Numbered from the stretch's first letter, positions 27,375 through 37,771 are shown. The stretch is DNA of 64,000 nt from Phytopseudomonas seleniipraecipitans (GCF_900102335.1 NZ_FNBM01000001.1:124001-188000); one strand, 5' to 3'. Numbers and translations are program-made. The notes: generated from the letters alone by a model not told the origin.

Positions 27375-27387
27375 GTTGTCATACAAC
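27375..27387. promoter_or_regulatory. FadR/GntR-type operator candidate upstream of OprD porin
   Basis: GTTGTCATACAAC has perfect GTTGT/ACAAC arms around CAT and fits TNGTNNNACNA. It lies 272 bp before the porin start. It differs by one base from the site at 7595 in the sugar-acid island. Confidence 0.55.
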
Positions 27388-27471
27388 ATTGCGCCGATTA
27401 TCTGCAGCTCTGAATCGGCTTGTCAACGCACTCCGATGAAAAGTTCCTTCACCATCGATATTTAGCGCTCT

Positions 27472-27485
27472 GTCGAGCGCTCGAC
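27472..27485. promoter_or_regulatory. Perfect 14-bp palindrome GTCGAGCGCTCGAC
   Basis: The palindrome has a CpG centre and follows an overlapping half copy (AGCGCTC at 27464). It could be a repressor site or a short hairpin. No matching regulator is adjacent. Confidence 0.35.
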
Positions 27486-27595
27486 GGGCAAGAGGCCGCG
27501 GCGTTGCAGGCCGTGTGGCCAAGGTAATAATTCATTTTTACGCATCGCTATCGGGTTGCGTATACGACCTTGGCCGCAGACCATGCACGAGCCAA

Positions 27596-27615
27596 GTCGT
27601 GTGATAACGTATGAC
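27596..27615. promoter_or_regulatory. 20-bp motif shared with the kdgD promoter
   Basis: GTCGTGTGATAACGTATGAC lies 27 bp upstream of the tautomerase-like gene and matches 7825-7844 at 17 of 20 positions. Its right end, read on the other strand, is TCGTCATACGT, one base from the TNGTNNNACNA pattern. Confidence 0.5.
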
Positions 27616-27641
27616 GATTATTCAGAGCTGTGAGGTTGCCC

Positions 27642-27998
27642 ATGCCACATTGTCTTATCGAAGTCTCGCGCGCCTTGGAAAATGTTCTCGATCCGAAGGA
27701 GTTGGTGGCCTTGGTGCACGAGGCTGCGATGGGCAGCGAGCTCTTCAAGCCAGGCGAAGTGAAAGTCCGGCTCAGCCTCTATGACCACTACAGCGTGGGG
27801 GGCAGTCAGAGCGATTTCATCCACGTGATTTTCTATCTGCTGGCGGGGCGCACGGACGAGCAGAAGAAGGCGCTGTCGATGGCGGTCGTGGGGGCATTGG
27901 TGGAGCGTCTGCCCGACGTGGAAAGTGTGTCGATGGACGTGCGCGATATACGCCGCGAAGCCTTCAGCAATCGGCGCCAATACCTGGACGCTCGCTGA
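27642..27998 (+). CDS. 5-carboxymethyl-2-hydroxymuconate delta-isomerase family protein (tautomerase superfamily)
   Basis: The 118-residue product starts MPHCLIEVS, so the catalytic N-terminal Pro of the tautomerase superfamily becomes residue 1 after Met removal. Length and the segments VKVRLSLYDHYSVGG and FIHVIFYLLAGRTDEQK fit the CHMI/HpaF family, which acts in homoprotocatechuate (4-hydroxyphenylacetate) meta-cleavage. No other hpa gene is present, and the gene shares promoter motifs with kdgD and the porin. It may therefore tautomerise an intermediate of another acid pathway. The ATG at 27642 follows TGTGAGGTTGCCC. Confidence 0.8.
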   Translation: MPHCLIEVSRALENVLDPKELVALVHEAAMGSELFKPGEVKVRLSLYDHYSVGGSQSDFIHVIFYLLAGRTDEQKKALSMAVVGALVERLPDVESVSMDVRDIRREAFSNRRQYLDAR

Positions 27999-28039
27999 TG
28001 GGAAACTTCGGGGCGGCAGAGCCACCGCCCCGATGCAAC

Positions 28040-29161
28040 TTAACCGCGGTAGTAGCGCTGTTCCACGAACGGCGTCTTGCTGACTTTCATCGCTACGCGC
28101 TTGCCGCGTACCACGGCCCACACGTCACTGCCGACCGCCATGTGACTGCTTTGCACATAGCCCAGTGCCAGCGGCGCGCCCAGGCTCGGACCGAACCCGC
28201 CGCTGCATACCTGACCGATGCTCTCGCCGTCGGCATTCACCAACTCGGCGCCCTCTCGCACCGGTGTGCGTTCCTGCGGCAGCAGTCCGACACGCTTGCG
28301 GCTCACGCCCTCGCGTTGCTGCGCGAAGATCCGCTCGGCACCCGGAAAGCCGCCTGGACGTGCTCCATCAGCACGGCGAGCCTTGGAAATGGCCCACAGC
28401 AGGCTCGCTTCGATGGGCGTGGTTGCCTCGCTCATGTCATGCCCGTAGAGGCACAGGCCGGCCTCCAACCGCAGCGAGTCGCGGGCCCCCAGGCCAATCG
28501 CCTCGACTTCTGGCTCGGCCAACAGGCTGCGCGCCAGTGTTTCAGCCTGTGCGGCAGGTATCGATATTTCGAAGCCATCTTCGCCGGTATAGCCGGATCG
28601 GCTGACATAGCAGTCGACGCCGAGCAGGCGCACGGCCTGGAATTGCATGAAGGTCATTTTCGCCACTTCCGGTGCCAGGCGGGTAAGCACGTCGACGGCC
28701 TTGGGGCCCTGCAGCGCGAGCAGGGCGCGGTCGAAACGCGACTCGATCTGGCACTGGTTGGCGATGTGCTGCTGCAGGTGCATCAGATCCTGATGCTTGC
28801 AGGCCGCGTTAACGACCAGAAACAGGGTGTCATCGCCCAGGTTGGCGACCATCAGGTCGTCAAGGATGCCGCCGTTGTCGTCGGTGAACATGGCGTAACG
28901 CTGCTGGCCGACGGGCAGGTCGATGATGTCGACCGGTACCAGGCTTTCCAGCGCTTTGGCAGCGCCTGCGCCACGCAGAAGGATCTGGCCCATGTGCGAG
29001 ACATCGAACAGACCTGCGGCCTCACGGGTGTGCAGGTGTTCCTTCATCACGCCCAGCGGGTATTGCACCGGCATCTCGTAGCCGGCGAACGGCACCATGC
29101 GGGCGCCCAGCTCCAGGTGCAGCGCGTGGAGTGGGGTTTTAGCGAGAATCTCGGAAGTCAT
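28040..29161 (-). CDS. gcvT: Glycine cleavage system T protein (aminomethyltransferase)
   Basis: GcvT transfers the methylene group from aminomethyl-lipoyl-GcvH to tetrahydrofolate and releases ammonia. The 373-residue length and segments MVPFAGYEMPVQYPLGVMKEHLHTREAAGLFDVSHMGQ (start at residue 22) and YTGEDGFEISIP (~196) are typical. AGGAGAGCGTA precedes the ATG at 29161. It is the last gene of gcvH-gcvP-gcvT, 98 bp after gcvP, and may be transcribed with it. Confidence 0.96.
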   Translation of the reverse strand: MTSEILAKTPLHALHLELGARMVPFAGYEMPVQYPLGVMKEHLHTREAAGLFDVSHMGQILLRGAGAAKALESLVPVDIIDLPVGQQRYAMFTDDNGGILDDLMVANLGDDTLFLVVNAACKHQDLMHLQQHIANQCQIESRFDRALLALQGPKAVDVLTRLAPEVAKMTFMQFQAVRLLGVDCYVSRSGYTGEDGFEISIPAAQAETLARSLLAEPEVEAIGLGARDSLRLEAGLCLYGHDMSEATTPIEASLLWAISKARRADGARPGGFPGAERIFAQQREGVSRKRVGLLPQERTPVREGAELVNADGESIGQVCSGGFGPSLGAPLALGYVQSSHMAVGSDVWAVVRGKRVAMKVSKTPFVEQRYYRG

Positions 29162-29259
29162 TACGCTCTCCTGTATAGGTTGCGAGCGGCCTGCCGCAGC
29201 GGGCAGGCAGTTACGAGTCGGGGCTACGGCTGCCGAATCGACCGGCAGCCCTATAGCGA

Positions 29260-32112
<2,853 letters not shown>

Positions 32113-32121
32113 GGTTCTCTC

Positions 32122-32505
32122 TCAAGCGTCGGCTTTGGCGTTGAGCAGGCGCTCGTAGGCGTTCTGATCGAGCAGGCTGGCCAACGCATTGGCGTCGGCA
32201 GGGCGGAAGCGGAAAAACCAGCCCTGTCCGAGCGGTTCGGCGTTGACCAGCTCGGGGCTGGCTTCGAGGTCTGCATTGACTTCGACCACTTCACCGTCGA
32301 TGGGCATGCCGATGTTGCTGGCGGCTTTCACAGATTCCAGCACGGCCACTTCGTCACCTGCGACATAGGCCTGCAGGTCGGGCAGCTGAACGAACACCAC
32401 GTCGCCCAGCGCGTCTTGAGCGTAGGCGGTGATGCCTAAAGTGACCAGCCCATCGGCTTCTTGACGCAGCCATTCGTGCTCGACGGTAAAACGCAATTCG
32501 CTCAT
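32122..32505 (-). CDS. gcvH: Glycine cleavage system H protein
   Basis: GcvH carries the lipoyl arm that shuttles the aminomethyl group between GcvP, GcvT and Lpd. The 127-residue protein has the lipoylation motif VLESVKAASNIGMP with the modified Lys near residue 64. GGAGTCTCC lies directly before the ATG. It is the first gene of the operon, about 50 nt downstream of a predicted sigma-54 promoter. Confidence 0.97.
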   Translation of the reverse strand: MSELRFTVEHEWLRQEADGLVTLGITAYAQDALGDVVFVQLPDLQAYVAGDEVAVLESVKAASNIGMPIDGEVVEVNADLEASPELVNAEPLGQGWFFRFRPADANALASLLDQNAYERLLNAKADA

Positions 32506-32565
32506 GGAGACTCCTACGTGGTCGTTGTGCCCATCTATGCGGGCGCGGCTAATGGGTAAGCCGTT

Positions 32566-32581
32566 AGCAAGGGCAGTGCCA
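32566..32581 (-). promoter_or_regulatory. Sigma-54 promoter of gcvHPT
   Basis: On the minus strand the sequence reads TGGCACTGCCCTTGCT, against the sigma-54 consensus TGGCACG-N4-TTGCW. Only the G after TGGCAC differs, and GG and GC are separated by exactly 10 bases as required. Transcription should start about 12 bases past the GC, near 32555, giving a leader of ~50 nt to gcvH. An enhancer-binding activator is therefore expected. Confidence 0.85.
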
Positions 32582-32643
32582 GTTTATTTTTATGTTATAA
32601 AACAATGGCTTACATGTATTAATGGAGATGCTTGCGAATCATC

Positions 32644-32758
32644 TGTATCGATATTGATACGCCAAAGATAGCGGTATACCGCAATGGCAGACGACGCGGG
32701 GATGTCGGCTTTAAGATATGGCGTGTCGTATTGAATACGATGTATTGAAATCAGTACG
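32644..32758 (-). promoter_or_regulatory. Putative enhancer-binding-protein sites upstream of the gcvH sigma-54 promoter
   Basis: Two 7-N4-7 inverted repeats, TGTATCG-N4-TGATACG (32644-32661) and TGTATTG-N4-CAGTACG (32741-32758), flank a perfect 15-bp palindrome TCGTATTGAATACGA (32726-32740). A further palindrome GCGGTATACCGC lies at 32671-32682. Their distance from the promoter (about 65-180 bp) suits an upstream activating sequence. In P. aeruginosa the TyrR-like activator GcsR drives gcvH2 from sigma-54 through tandem 7-N4-7 sites; a similar protein is inferred here. Confidence 0.6.
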
Positions 32759-32773
32759 ATTGGTGAGGGGCTT

Positions 32774-33577
32774 TCAATGCAACGCGGTTGCTGCGGTTAG
32801 CTGGCGCAGTCGGTCAGCGAGCCGCACGCGCAGAGCGGGGTCGTCGCACAGCAGCAGGGCGCGTTGTAAATCGAAACGCTCCGCTTGTGGGCAGTCGACC
32901 CGCTGGTACAGGTCCGCCCGGGCCAGGTGGTCAGCCACGTTCGGCGTGGCCAGTTGCAGCACGCGTTCGGCATCTTTCAGCGCGTACAGATAATTTTCAT
33001 CCTGCAGGTGCAGGTGACGCAGGTTGCGTGACAGGCGAACGATCATGCTGCGTGCGTCGCACGCCTGCATGTGTTCCGCACCGAGCTGGGCCTGGGGGCC
33101 GATGTAGCGCAGCAACAACTCCCGGCAGTCACGGGTATACAGCCGGCGGCCGCCACAGGGGTCGAGCAAATGATCGGCGCCGGGCACGCGCAACAGAAAG
33201 TAACCGGGAAAGTTGACGCCTTGCAGTGGAATGTTCAGCCGCCGTGCCAGCTCCATAGCGATCAGCGCGATGCTCAGCGGTTGGCCGCGGCGTCGTTGCA
33301 ACACGGTATGCAGCAGTGCAGCCTGGGGTCGCACCGGGCTGTCGTCGTCTTCATGGAAATCCAAGTCGTTGAGGCGGCGCAACAGCGGTTGTGCGAGCTC
33401 TTGCGGGGGCAGGCTGGGAAGACCGGAATCGACCTGATGCTTGAGACCGTCCAGTTCGTGCAGCAGTTGCTTGGGTTGTACCGTGGGGTCATGTTCGGCC
33501 GCGACCCACAGTGCAGCTTCAAAAAGGGCCGGCTGTTCGCTGTTCAGACAGGCAAGGCAGTGGTCGCGCGCACTCAT
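32774..33577 (-). CDS. SirB1-family protein (transglutaminase-like fold with TPR)
   Basis: The 267-residue product has the SirB1/PF13369 core: RRGQPLSIALIAMELARRLNIPLQGVNFPGYFLLRV at ~98-133, then LLDPCGGRRLY. A C-terminal TPR-like helical region follows (NYLYALKDAERVLQLATPNVADHLARADLYQR). The family has a degenerate transglutaminase fold and no clear biochemical role; it is often found near prmC. GGAGGTGACC just before the ATG at 33577 decides the start over a GTG two codons earlier. Confidence 0.85.
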   Translation of the reverse strand: MSARDHCLACLNSEQPALFEAALWVAAEHDPTVQPKQLLHELDGLKHQVDSGLPSLPPQELAQPLLRRLNDLDFHEDDDSPVRPQAALLHTVLQRRRGQPLSIALIAMELARRLNIPLQGVNFPGYFLLRVPGADHLLDPCGGRRLYTRDCRELLLRYIGPQAQLGAEHMQACDARSMIVRLSRNLRHLHLQDENYLYALKDAERVLQLATPNVADHLARADLYQRVDCPQAERFDLQRALLLCDDPALRVRLADRLRQLTAATALH

Positions 33578-33681
33578 GGTCACCTCCGATGGGTGACCCC
33601 TGTTTTAACTGTGCGCGCGCCTGCCGTCCAGAGCCTGTGGCGCAGATATGTTGCCGGCGATTTTCAGCTGCCGGCCAGCGG

Positions 33682-33945
33682 TCATTCGGCTTGCGGGTCG
33701 CTGCCTAGCTCCCCAAGCGCATCGGGCTGGTTCTTGAAGGCCTTGGCGAATACGTCGCGATTGCGAGCCATGTAGATGCCCAGCTCCTCTCCCTGCTCTT
33801 CACTGAGCGATGGCACGGCCTTTTGCAGCACATCGCTGAGCAGCTCGGCGAGCTCCAGCATCTTGTCGTGACGGTCGGCTTCGGCTTTATCCATAAATAA
33901 ACGCTCCGGATCGCGACTGCTGCGGTACACCACTTCGACGGCCAT
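33682..33945 (-). CDS. yebG: YebG-family SOS-inducible protein
   Basis: The 87-residue product starts MAVEVVYRSSRDPERLFMDKAEADRHDKMLELAELL and matches the YebG family (PF07130), a small DNA-damage-inducible protein of unknown mechanism. AGAGGTGATGA precedes the ATG. A good LexA box lies 37 bp upstream, so SOS control is conserved. It is monocistronic. Confidence 0.9.
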   Translation of the reverse strand: MAVEVVYRSSRDPERLFMDKAEADRHDKMLELAELLSDVLQKAVPSLSEEQGEELGIYMARNRDVFAKAFKNQPDALGELGSDPQAE

Positions 33946-33981
33946 TCATCACCTCTACGCCTTCACGCTAATGAGTAAAAA

Positions 33982-34001
33982 TACTGTTCATGCATACAGT
34001 T
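33982..34001 (-). promoter_or_regulatory. LexA-binding SOS box of yebG
   Basis: TACTGTTCATGCATACAGTT matches the consensus CTGT-N8-ACAG with TA and T flanks, and lies upstream of yebG, a known LexA target family. Confidence 0.9.
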
Positions 34002-34157
34002 TCGCCAAGCATAATCAACCCGGCTGCATTTGAACAGGGTAAACGCGATTGCCGAGGCGCGCGGCATCTTGTCACGTACCGCAATCGGGTATGAGCGTGC
34101 CTTTTCGGCAGCGCAAGGCTTCTCTGTGGCGTGGTAGCCATTCACGCTGGTCTTGTT

Positions 34158-34175
34158 CCTGCATGGGACTGTCAT
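34158..34175 (+). promoter_or_regulatory. Pho-box-like site upstream of psiE
   Basis: CCTGCATGGGACTGTCAT contains one perfect PhoB half-site (CTGTCAT, 34169-34175) and a degenerate one 11 bp upstream (4 of 7). It lies 57 bp before a PsiE-family gene, whose E. coli relative is phosphate-regulated. Confidence 0.4.
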
Positions 34176-34232
34176 GCGGGCGCGCCATGATGGCTGCGTT
34201 TCGGCTGCATCAATCGTCAGAAGGGGAAGGGT

Positions 34233-34706
34233 ATGAAGTGGATAGATAACGGCCGGAAGCAGATGCACAAGGGCGCGAACTCGATTGGTAATCTGTTCGT
34301 CGAAGGCTTCCACTATCTGGGCTTGTTCGTCATCGGCGGGGCGACGGCCTGGGCGTCGGTCGCGGCCTTTCTCGGCATGCTGGAAAAAGGCAGCGCCAGC
34401 GTGGACGACATTCTGCTGCTGTTCATCTACCTGGAGTTGGGTGCGATGGTCGGCATCTACTTCAAGACCAATCACCTGCCGATCCGCTTTCTGCTGTACA
34501 TCGCCATCACCGCATTGACGCGCTACCTGATCGGCGACGTATCCCACCACAAGGCGCCGGATATCGGTCTGCTGTACCTGTGTGGCGGAATCTTCTTCCT
34601 GGCGCTCTCGGTACTCGCGGTGCGATTCGCCTCGCACAGATTTCCGTCCAGCAAAGCTATCGATTCCACCGGTGAAGTAGTCGGAGAAAACTATTCAGAG
34701 AAGTGA
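34233..34706 (+). CDS. PsiE-family phosphate-starvation-inducible membrane protein
   Basis: The 157-residue product has four predicted membrane helices (~27-48, 62-80, 88-105 and 115-135). The motif LLLFIYLELGAMVGIYFKTNHLPIRFLLYIAITALTRYLIGD (starting ~60) is typical of PsiE/PF06146. Function is unknown. GAAGGGGAAGGGT precedes the ATG. A candidate Pho box upstream supports phosphate control. Confidence 0.87.
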   Translation: MKWIDNGRKQMHKGANSIGNLFVEGFHYLGLFVIGGATAWASVAAFLGMLEKGSASVDDILLLFIYLELGAMVGIYFKTNHLPIRFLLYIAITALTRYLIGDVSHHKAPDIGLLYLCGGIFFLALSVLAVRFASHRFPSSKAIDSTGEVVGENYSEK

Positions 34707-34715
34707 GGGTGCCGT

Positions 34716-37349
34716 TCAGTCACTCAGCGGAGCGAACAGCGCCTGCAGGTCGTCTTCGCTGAGTTGCCACTGCGCCTGGCTGCCGCCTTCCTCCAGCAGG
34801 CCGCGAGCTAGACTGGCCTTGGCGTGCTGCAATTGCTGGATTTTTTCTTCCACGCTGCCACGGGCGATCAGCTTGTAGACAAACACCGGCTTGTCCTGGC
34901 CGATGCGGTAGGCGCGGTCGCTGGCCTGGGCCTCGGCAGCCGGGTTCCACCAGGGATCGAAGTGGATCACGGTGTCCGCAGCGGTGAGGTTGAGGCCCGA
35001 GCCGCCAGCTTTGAGGCTGATCAGGAACACCGGAAACTGCCCCGCCTGGAACTGCTGCACCGGTGTGCGTCGGTCGCGCGTGCTGCCGGTCAGCTTGGCG
35101 TAGGCAATGCCGCGTGCCAGCAGTTCGGTTTCGATCAGCGCCAGCATCGAGGTGAACTGCGAGAACAGCAGCACGCGGCGGCCTTCGCCAATCAGCGCTT
35201 CGAGCATTTCCAGCAGGCTGCCGAGCTTGCCGGAATCGCTGCTGGCAAGGTCTTCTGGCGCGTCGTTGAGCAGGCGCAGGTCACAGCACACCTGGCGCAG
35301 CCGCAGCAGCGCCTCGAGAATCACGATCTGGCTGCGGGCCAGGCCCTGGCGGGTAATTTCCTCGCGCACCTTGCGGTCCATGGCCAGGCGCAGGATTTCG
35401 TAGCGGTCACGCTGCGCCGGGGTGAGTTCCACCCACTGAATGATCTCGGTCTTTGGCGGCAGTTCGCGGGCCACCTGTTCCTTCTTGCGGCGCAGCACGA
35501 AGGGCTTGATGCGTCCGCGCAGGTGCGCCAGACGCTGCTCGTTGCCGTGCTTTTCTATAGGCGTGCGGTAGTCGCGAGTGAAGCCTTTGCTGTCGCCGAG
35601 CCAGCCCGGCATCAGGAAATTGAACAACGACCACAGCTCGCCCAGGTGATTTTCCAATGGCGTGCCGCTCAGGCACAGGCGTTGGTTGGCAATGATCTGC
35701 CCAGCGGCGAGGGCCGCCTTGCTGCGTGGGTTCTTGATGCTCTGGGCTTCGTCGAGAATCAGGAGATGGAAACGCTGCGCGGCCAATGCCTTGAGGTCGC
35801 GTGGCAGCAGGGCGTAGGTGGTCAGCACGATGTCGTGCTCATCGATCCGTTTGAACAGGCTGCGCCGCTTGCTGCCGTGCAAAGCCAGCACCTTGAGCGT
35901 GGGGGCGAAGCGTGCAGCTTCGTCCTGCCAGTTGGGGATCAGGCTGGTGGGCATGACGATCAGGGCCGGCTGTTGCAAGCGCCCGTGCTGTTTTTCCAGC
36001 AGGATGTGCGCGAGGGTCTGCAGGGTTTTGCCCAGGCCCATATCATCGGCCAGTACGCCGCCCACGTTGAGTTCACGCAATGCCTGCATCCAGCCCAGCC
36101 CCTGGAGCTGATAGGGGCGCAGTTGTGCCGCCAGATCGTCCGGCGCGGTGACCGTCTGTACCGTGGTGTGCTGCAGGCGCTCAGCGAAATCGCGTAGATC
36201 GGCGCCGCCCTGCCAGCTCAGCGCTGGGCCTTGCTGCAGCACATTGAGCCGCGTTGCGTCTGCGCGTGGTAGGCGCACGCGCGTGCCGATATCGTCGCCG
36301 TCGCCTATGAACAGTTCGCCCAAGGCTGCCAGCAGTGGCTTGAGTCGCGCATAGGGCAGTGCTACGCGGCGCTGGCTGTGGGGCAGGGTGACCAGGAGCA
36401 TTTCTTCGTCCTGGCGCTGGGCCAGGGCTTCTCCAGACAGAAGCCAGGGCGTGCGACGAATGGCCACCAGCAGAATCGGCAGCAGGCTGATGCGCTGCCC
36501 TTCGACTTCGATGCCCAGCTCCAGGTCGAACCAGCCGTGCTCCGGCACCTCGTCGACATCGGCGTACCAGTCATCGATCTGTGCCAGGTTGTAGTGGAAG
36601 TCAGGCTGCACCTCAATCCGCCAGCCTTCTTCGCGTAATGCGAGTACCTGCTGTTGCATGAAGGCCAGCCAGGCAGCGTCGCCCTGCAATTCGAAGTGCT
36701 CACCGGGATGCTGGGCCAGTGCCTCACTCTGCCGCAGAGCGGTACGCAGACCTGTATCCTCCAGGCGATGACGCAGCTCGGCTTCACGGCCGGCATCGCG
36801 GACGATGCGCAACTGATGGGTGGGTCCCAGGCGATACAGCAGGTCCTTGGCCGGCTTGCCCGCGGCGCTGTGGCCCTGGTAGTCGAAGGCCAGCGCTGCG
36901 CGGTGCTGGGTCTGCTCAAGCATACGGCCCTTGCGTGCATCGAAGTGCACACGCACATGGCTGCCCAGCGTCAGCACCGGAATCGGTGGAACATCGTCGA
37001 TGCGGGTTTCTTCCATCGGTTTTTCGACGACGATCAACGAGCCGAGGTCTTCGCCGGAACGCTGACGGGCTTCCAGCGTGAGCAGGGCGGCGGCGACGTG
37101 CTTGCAGTTGAAGCCGACCGGGCAGCTGCAATGGCCCGTCACGCCCCAGCCCTGGCCATAAGGGTGCAGGGTGATGCGCTGCTGGTAAGGGCGCTCGCCG
37201 CTGCCCAGGCAACTGGCGAGCAGCGATAGGTCCTTGAGGCTGAGCAGGCGGCTGAGGCCTCGTGTGGCGTAATCCTGGCCGCGGCGCATTGCACCGTCAT
37301 CGAAGTCGCCGCGCCAGTCGGCCTGCTGCAGGTGCAGGATGTCTGGCAT
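34716..37349 (-). CDS. SNF2/RapA-like helicase with SWIM zinc finger
   Basis: The 877-residue protein has an N-terminal SWIM zinc finger (Cys74, Cys76, Cys82, His84 in HCSCPVGFNCKHVAAALL). An extended middle region follows, then the two SF2 helicase lobes of the SNF2 family. The Walker A is in ADDMGLGKTLQTLA near 438, the DEAQ box in LILDEAQSIKN near 533, and the C-lobe runs from ~690 to 850 with FLISLKAGGSGLNLTAADTVIHFDPWWNPAAEAQASDRAYRIGQ. SNF2 proteins translocate on DNA and remodel protein-DNA complexes; this one's target is unknown. It converges with psiE and has no operon partner. Confidence 0.93.
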   Translation of the reverse strand: MPDILHLQQADWRGDFDDGAMRRGQDYATRGLSRLLSLKDLSLLASCLGSGERPYQQRITLHPYGQGWGVTGHCSCPVGFNCKHVAAALLTLEARQRSGEDLGSLIVVEKPMEETRIDDVPPIPVLTLGSHVRVHFDARKGRMLEQTQHRAALAFDYQGHSAAGKPAKDLLYRLGPTHQLRIVRDAGREAELRHRLEDTGLRTALRQSEALAQHPGEHFELQGDAAWLAFMQQQVLALREEGWRIEVQPDFHYNLAQIDDWYADVDEVPEHGWFDLELGIEVEGQRISLLPILLVAIRRTPWLLSGEALAQRQDEEMLLVTLPHSQRRVALPYARLKPLLAALGELFIGDGDDIGTRVRLPRADATRLNVLQQGPALSWQGGADLRDFAERLQHTTVQTVTAPDDLAAQLRPYQLQGLGWMQALRELNVGGVLADDMGLGKTLQTLAHILLEKQHGRLQQPALIVMPTSLIPNWQDEAARFAPTLKVLALHGSKRRSLFKRIDEHDIVLTTYALLPRDLKALAAQRFHLLILDEAQSIKNPRSKAALAAGQIIANQRLCLSGTPLENHLGELWSLFNFLMPGWLGDSKGFTRDYRTPIEKHGNEQRLAHLRGRIKPFVLRRKKEQVARELPPKTEIIQWVELTPAQRDRYEILRLAMDRKVREEITRQGLARSQIVILEALLRLRQVCCDLRLLNDAPEDLASSDSGKLGSLLEMLEALIGEGRRVLLFSQFTSMLALIETELLARGIAYAKLTGSTRDRRTPVQQFQAGQFPVFLISLKAGGSGLNLTAADTVIHFDPWWNPAAEAQASDRAYRIGQDKPVFVYKLIARGSVEEKIQQLQHAKASLARGLLEEGGSQAQWQLSEDDLQALFAPLSD

Positions 37350-37460
37350 CAGGCAAGCTCTCTGAAGTCAAAAACGCGGTTCGGCATGGCAGGACAGAAA
37401 CGATGGCAAGCCGCCGATAGTCTCATAGCCCGGTGCCGATTGGCAGCACTGGGGTGGCCG

Positions 37461-37706
37461 TTACGCCGCTCGCTTATCGGTTTCAGTCTTGATCGCGCCG
37501 CGAATGTTCATCGCGCCCAGGCACAGCTGCAGCACGATCAATGCGTACGCGTGGCTGTACAAACCCCAGATGATCCACAACACATTGCTGACCATGAACA
37601 CCCAGAAACCCAGGTTGCGACGTCGCAGCTGCTTGGACGCGACCAGCCAGGCCGCGGCGACGGTGATCAGCATGGCCGGCCATTGCAGCCAGTCGATGTA
37701 CTCCAT
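37461..37706 (-). CDS. Small three-helix membrane protein (SemiSWEET-like topology)
   Basis: The 81-residue product has three hydrophobic helices (~9-25, 32-50 and 54-70), with WVFMVSNVLWIIWGLYSHAYALIVLQ resembling the NxLWxxYG region of SemiSWEET/PQ-loop proteins. The Pro-Gln motif itself is not seen, so a transport role is uncertain. The ribosome site is weak (GGGCG). Confidence 0.65.
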   Translation of the reverse strand: MEYIDWLQWPAMLITVAAAWLVASKQLRRRNLGFWVFMVSNVLWIIWGLYSHAYALIVLQLCLGAMNIRGAIKTETDKRAA

Positions 37707-37771
37707 GAAAGCGCCCGTTTAACGAGGATGACAGGGAGTGCGACTGGTCTGGCGAGCGAGCGTTCGACCTT

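Larger units (their letters stand above)
27104..27641. other. Divergent regulatory region between OprD porin and tautomerase-like gene
   Basis: These 538 bases carry no supported gene. They hold a FadR/GntR-like site (27375-27387), an inverted repeat GCCGATT/AATCGGC (27393-27419), a perfect palindrome GTCGAGCGCTCGAC (27472-27485) and a 20-bp motif shared with the kdgD promoter (27596-27615). The density of symmetric sites suggests complex control of both flanking genes. Confidence 0.6.

Noticed and set aside
32506..32640. Glycine riboswitch before gcvH
   Set aside because: The leader is only ~50 nt from the sigma-54 start and I see none of the conserved glycine-aptamer segments.
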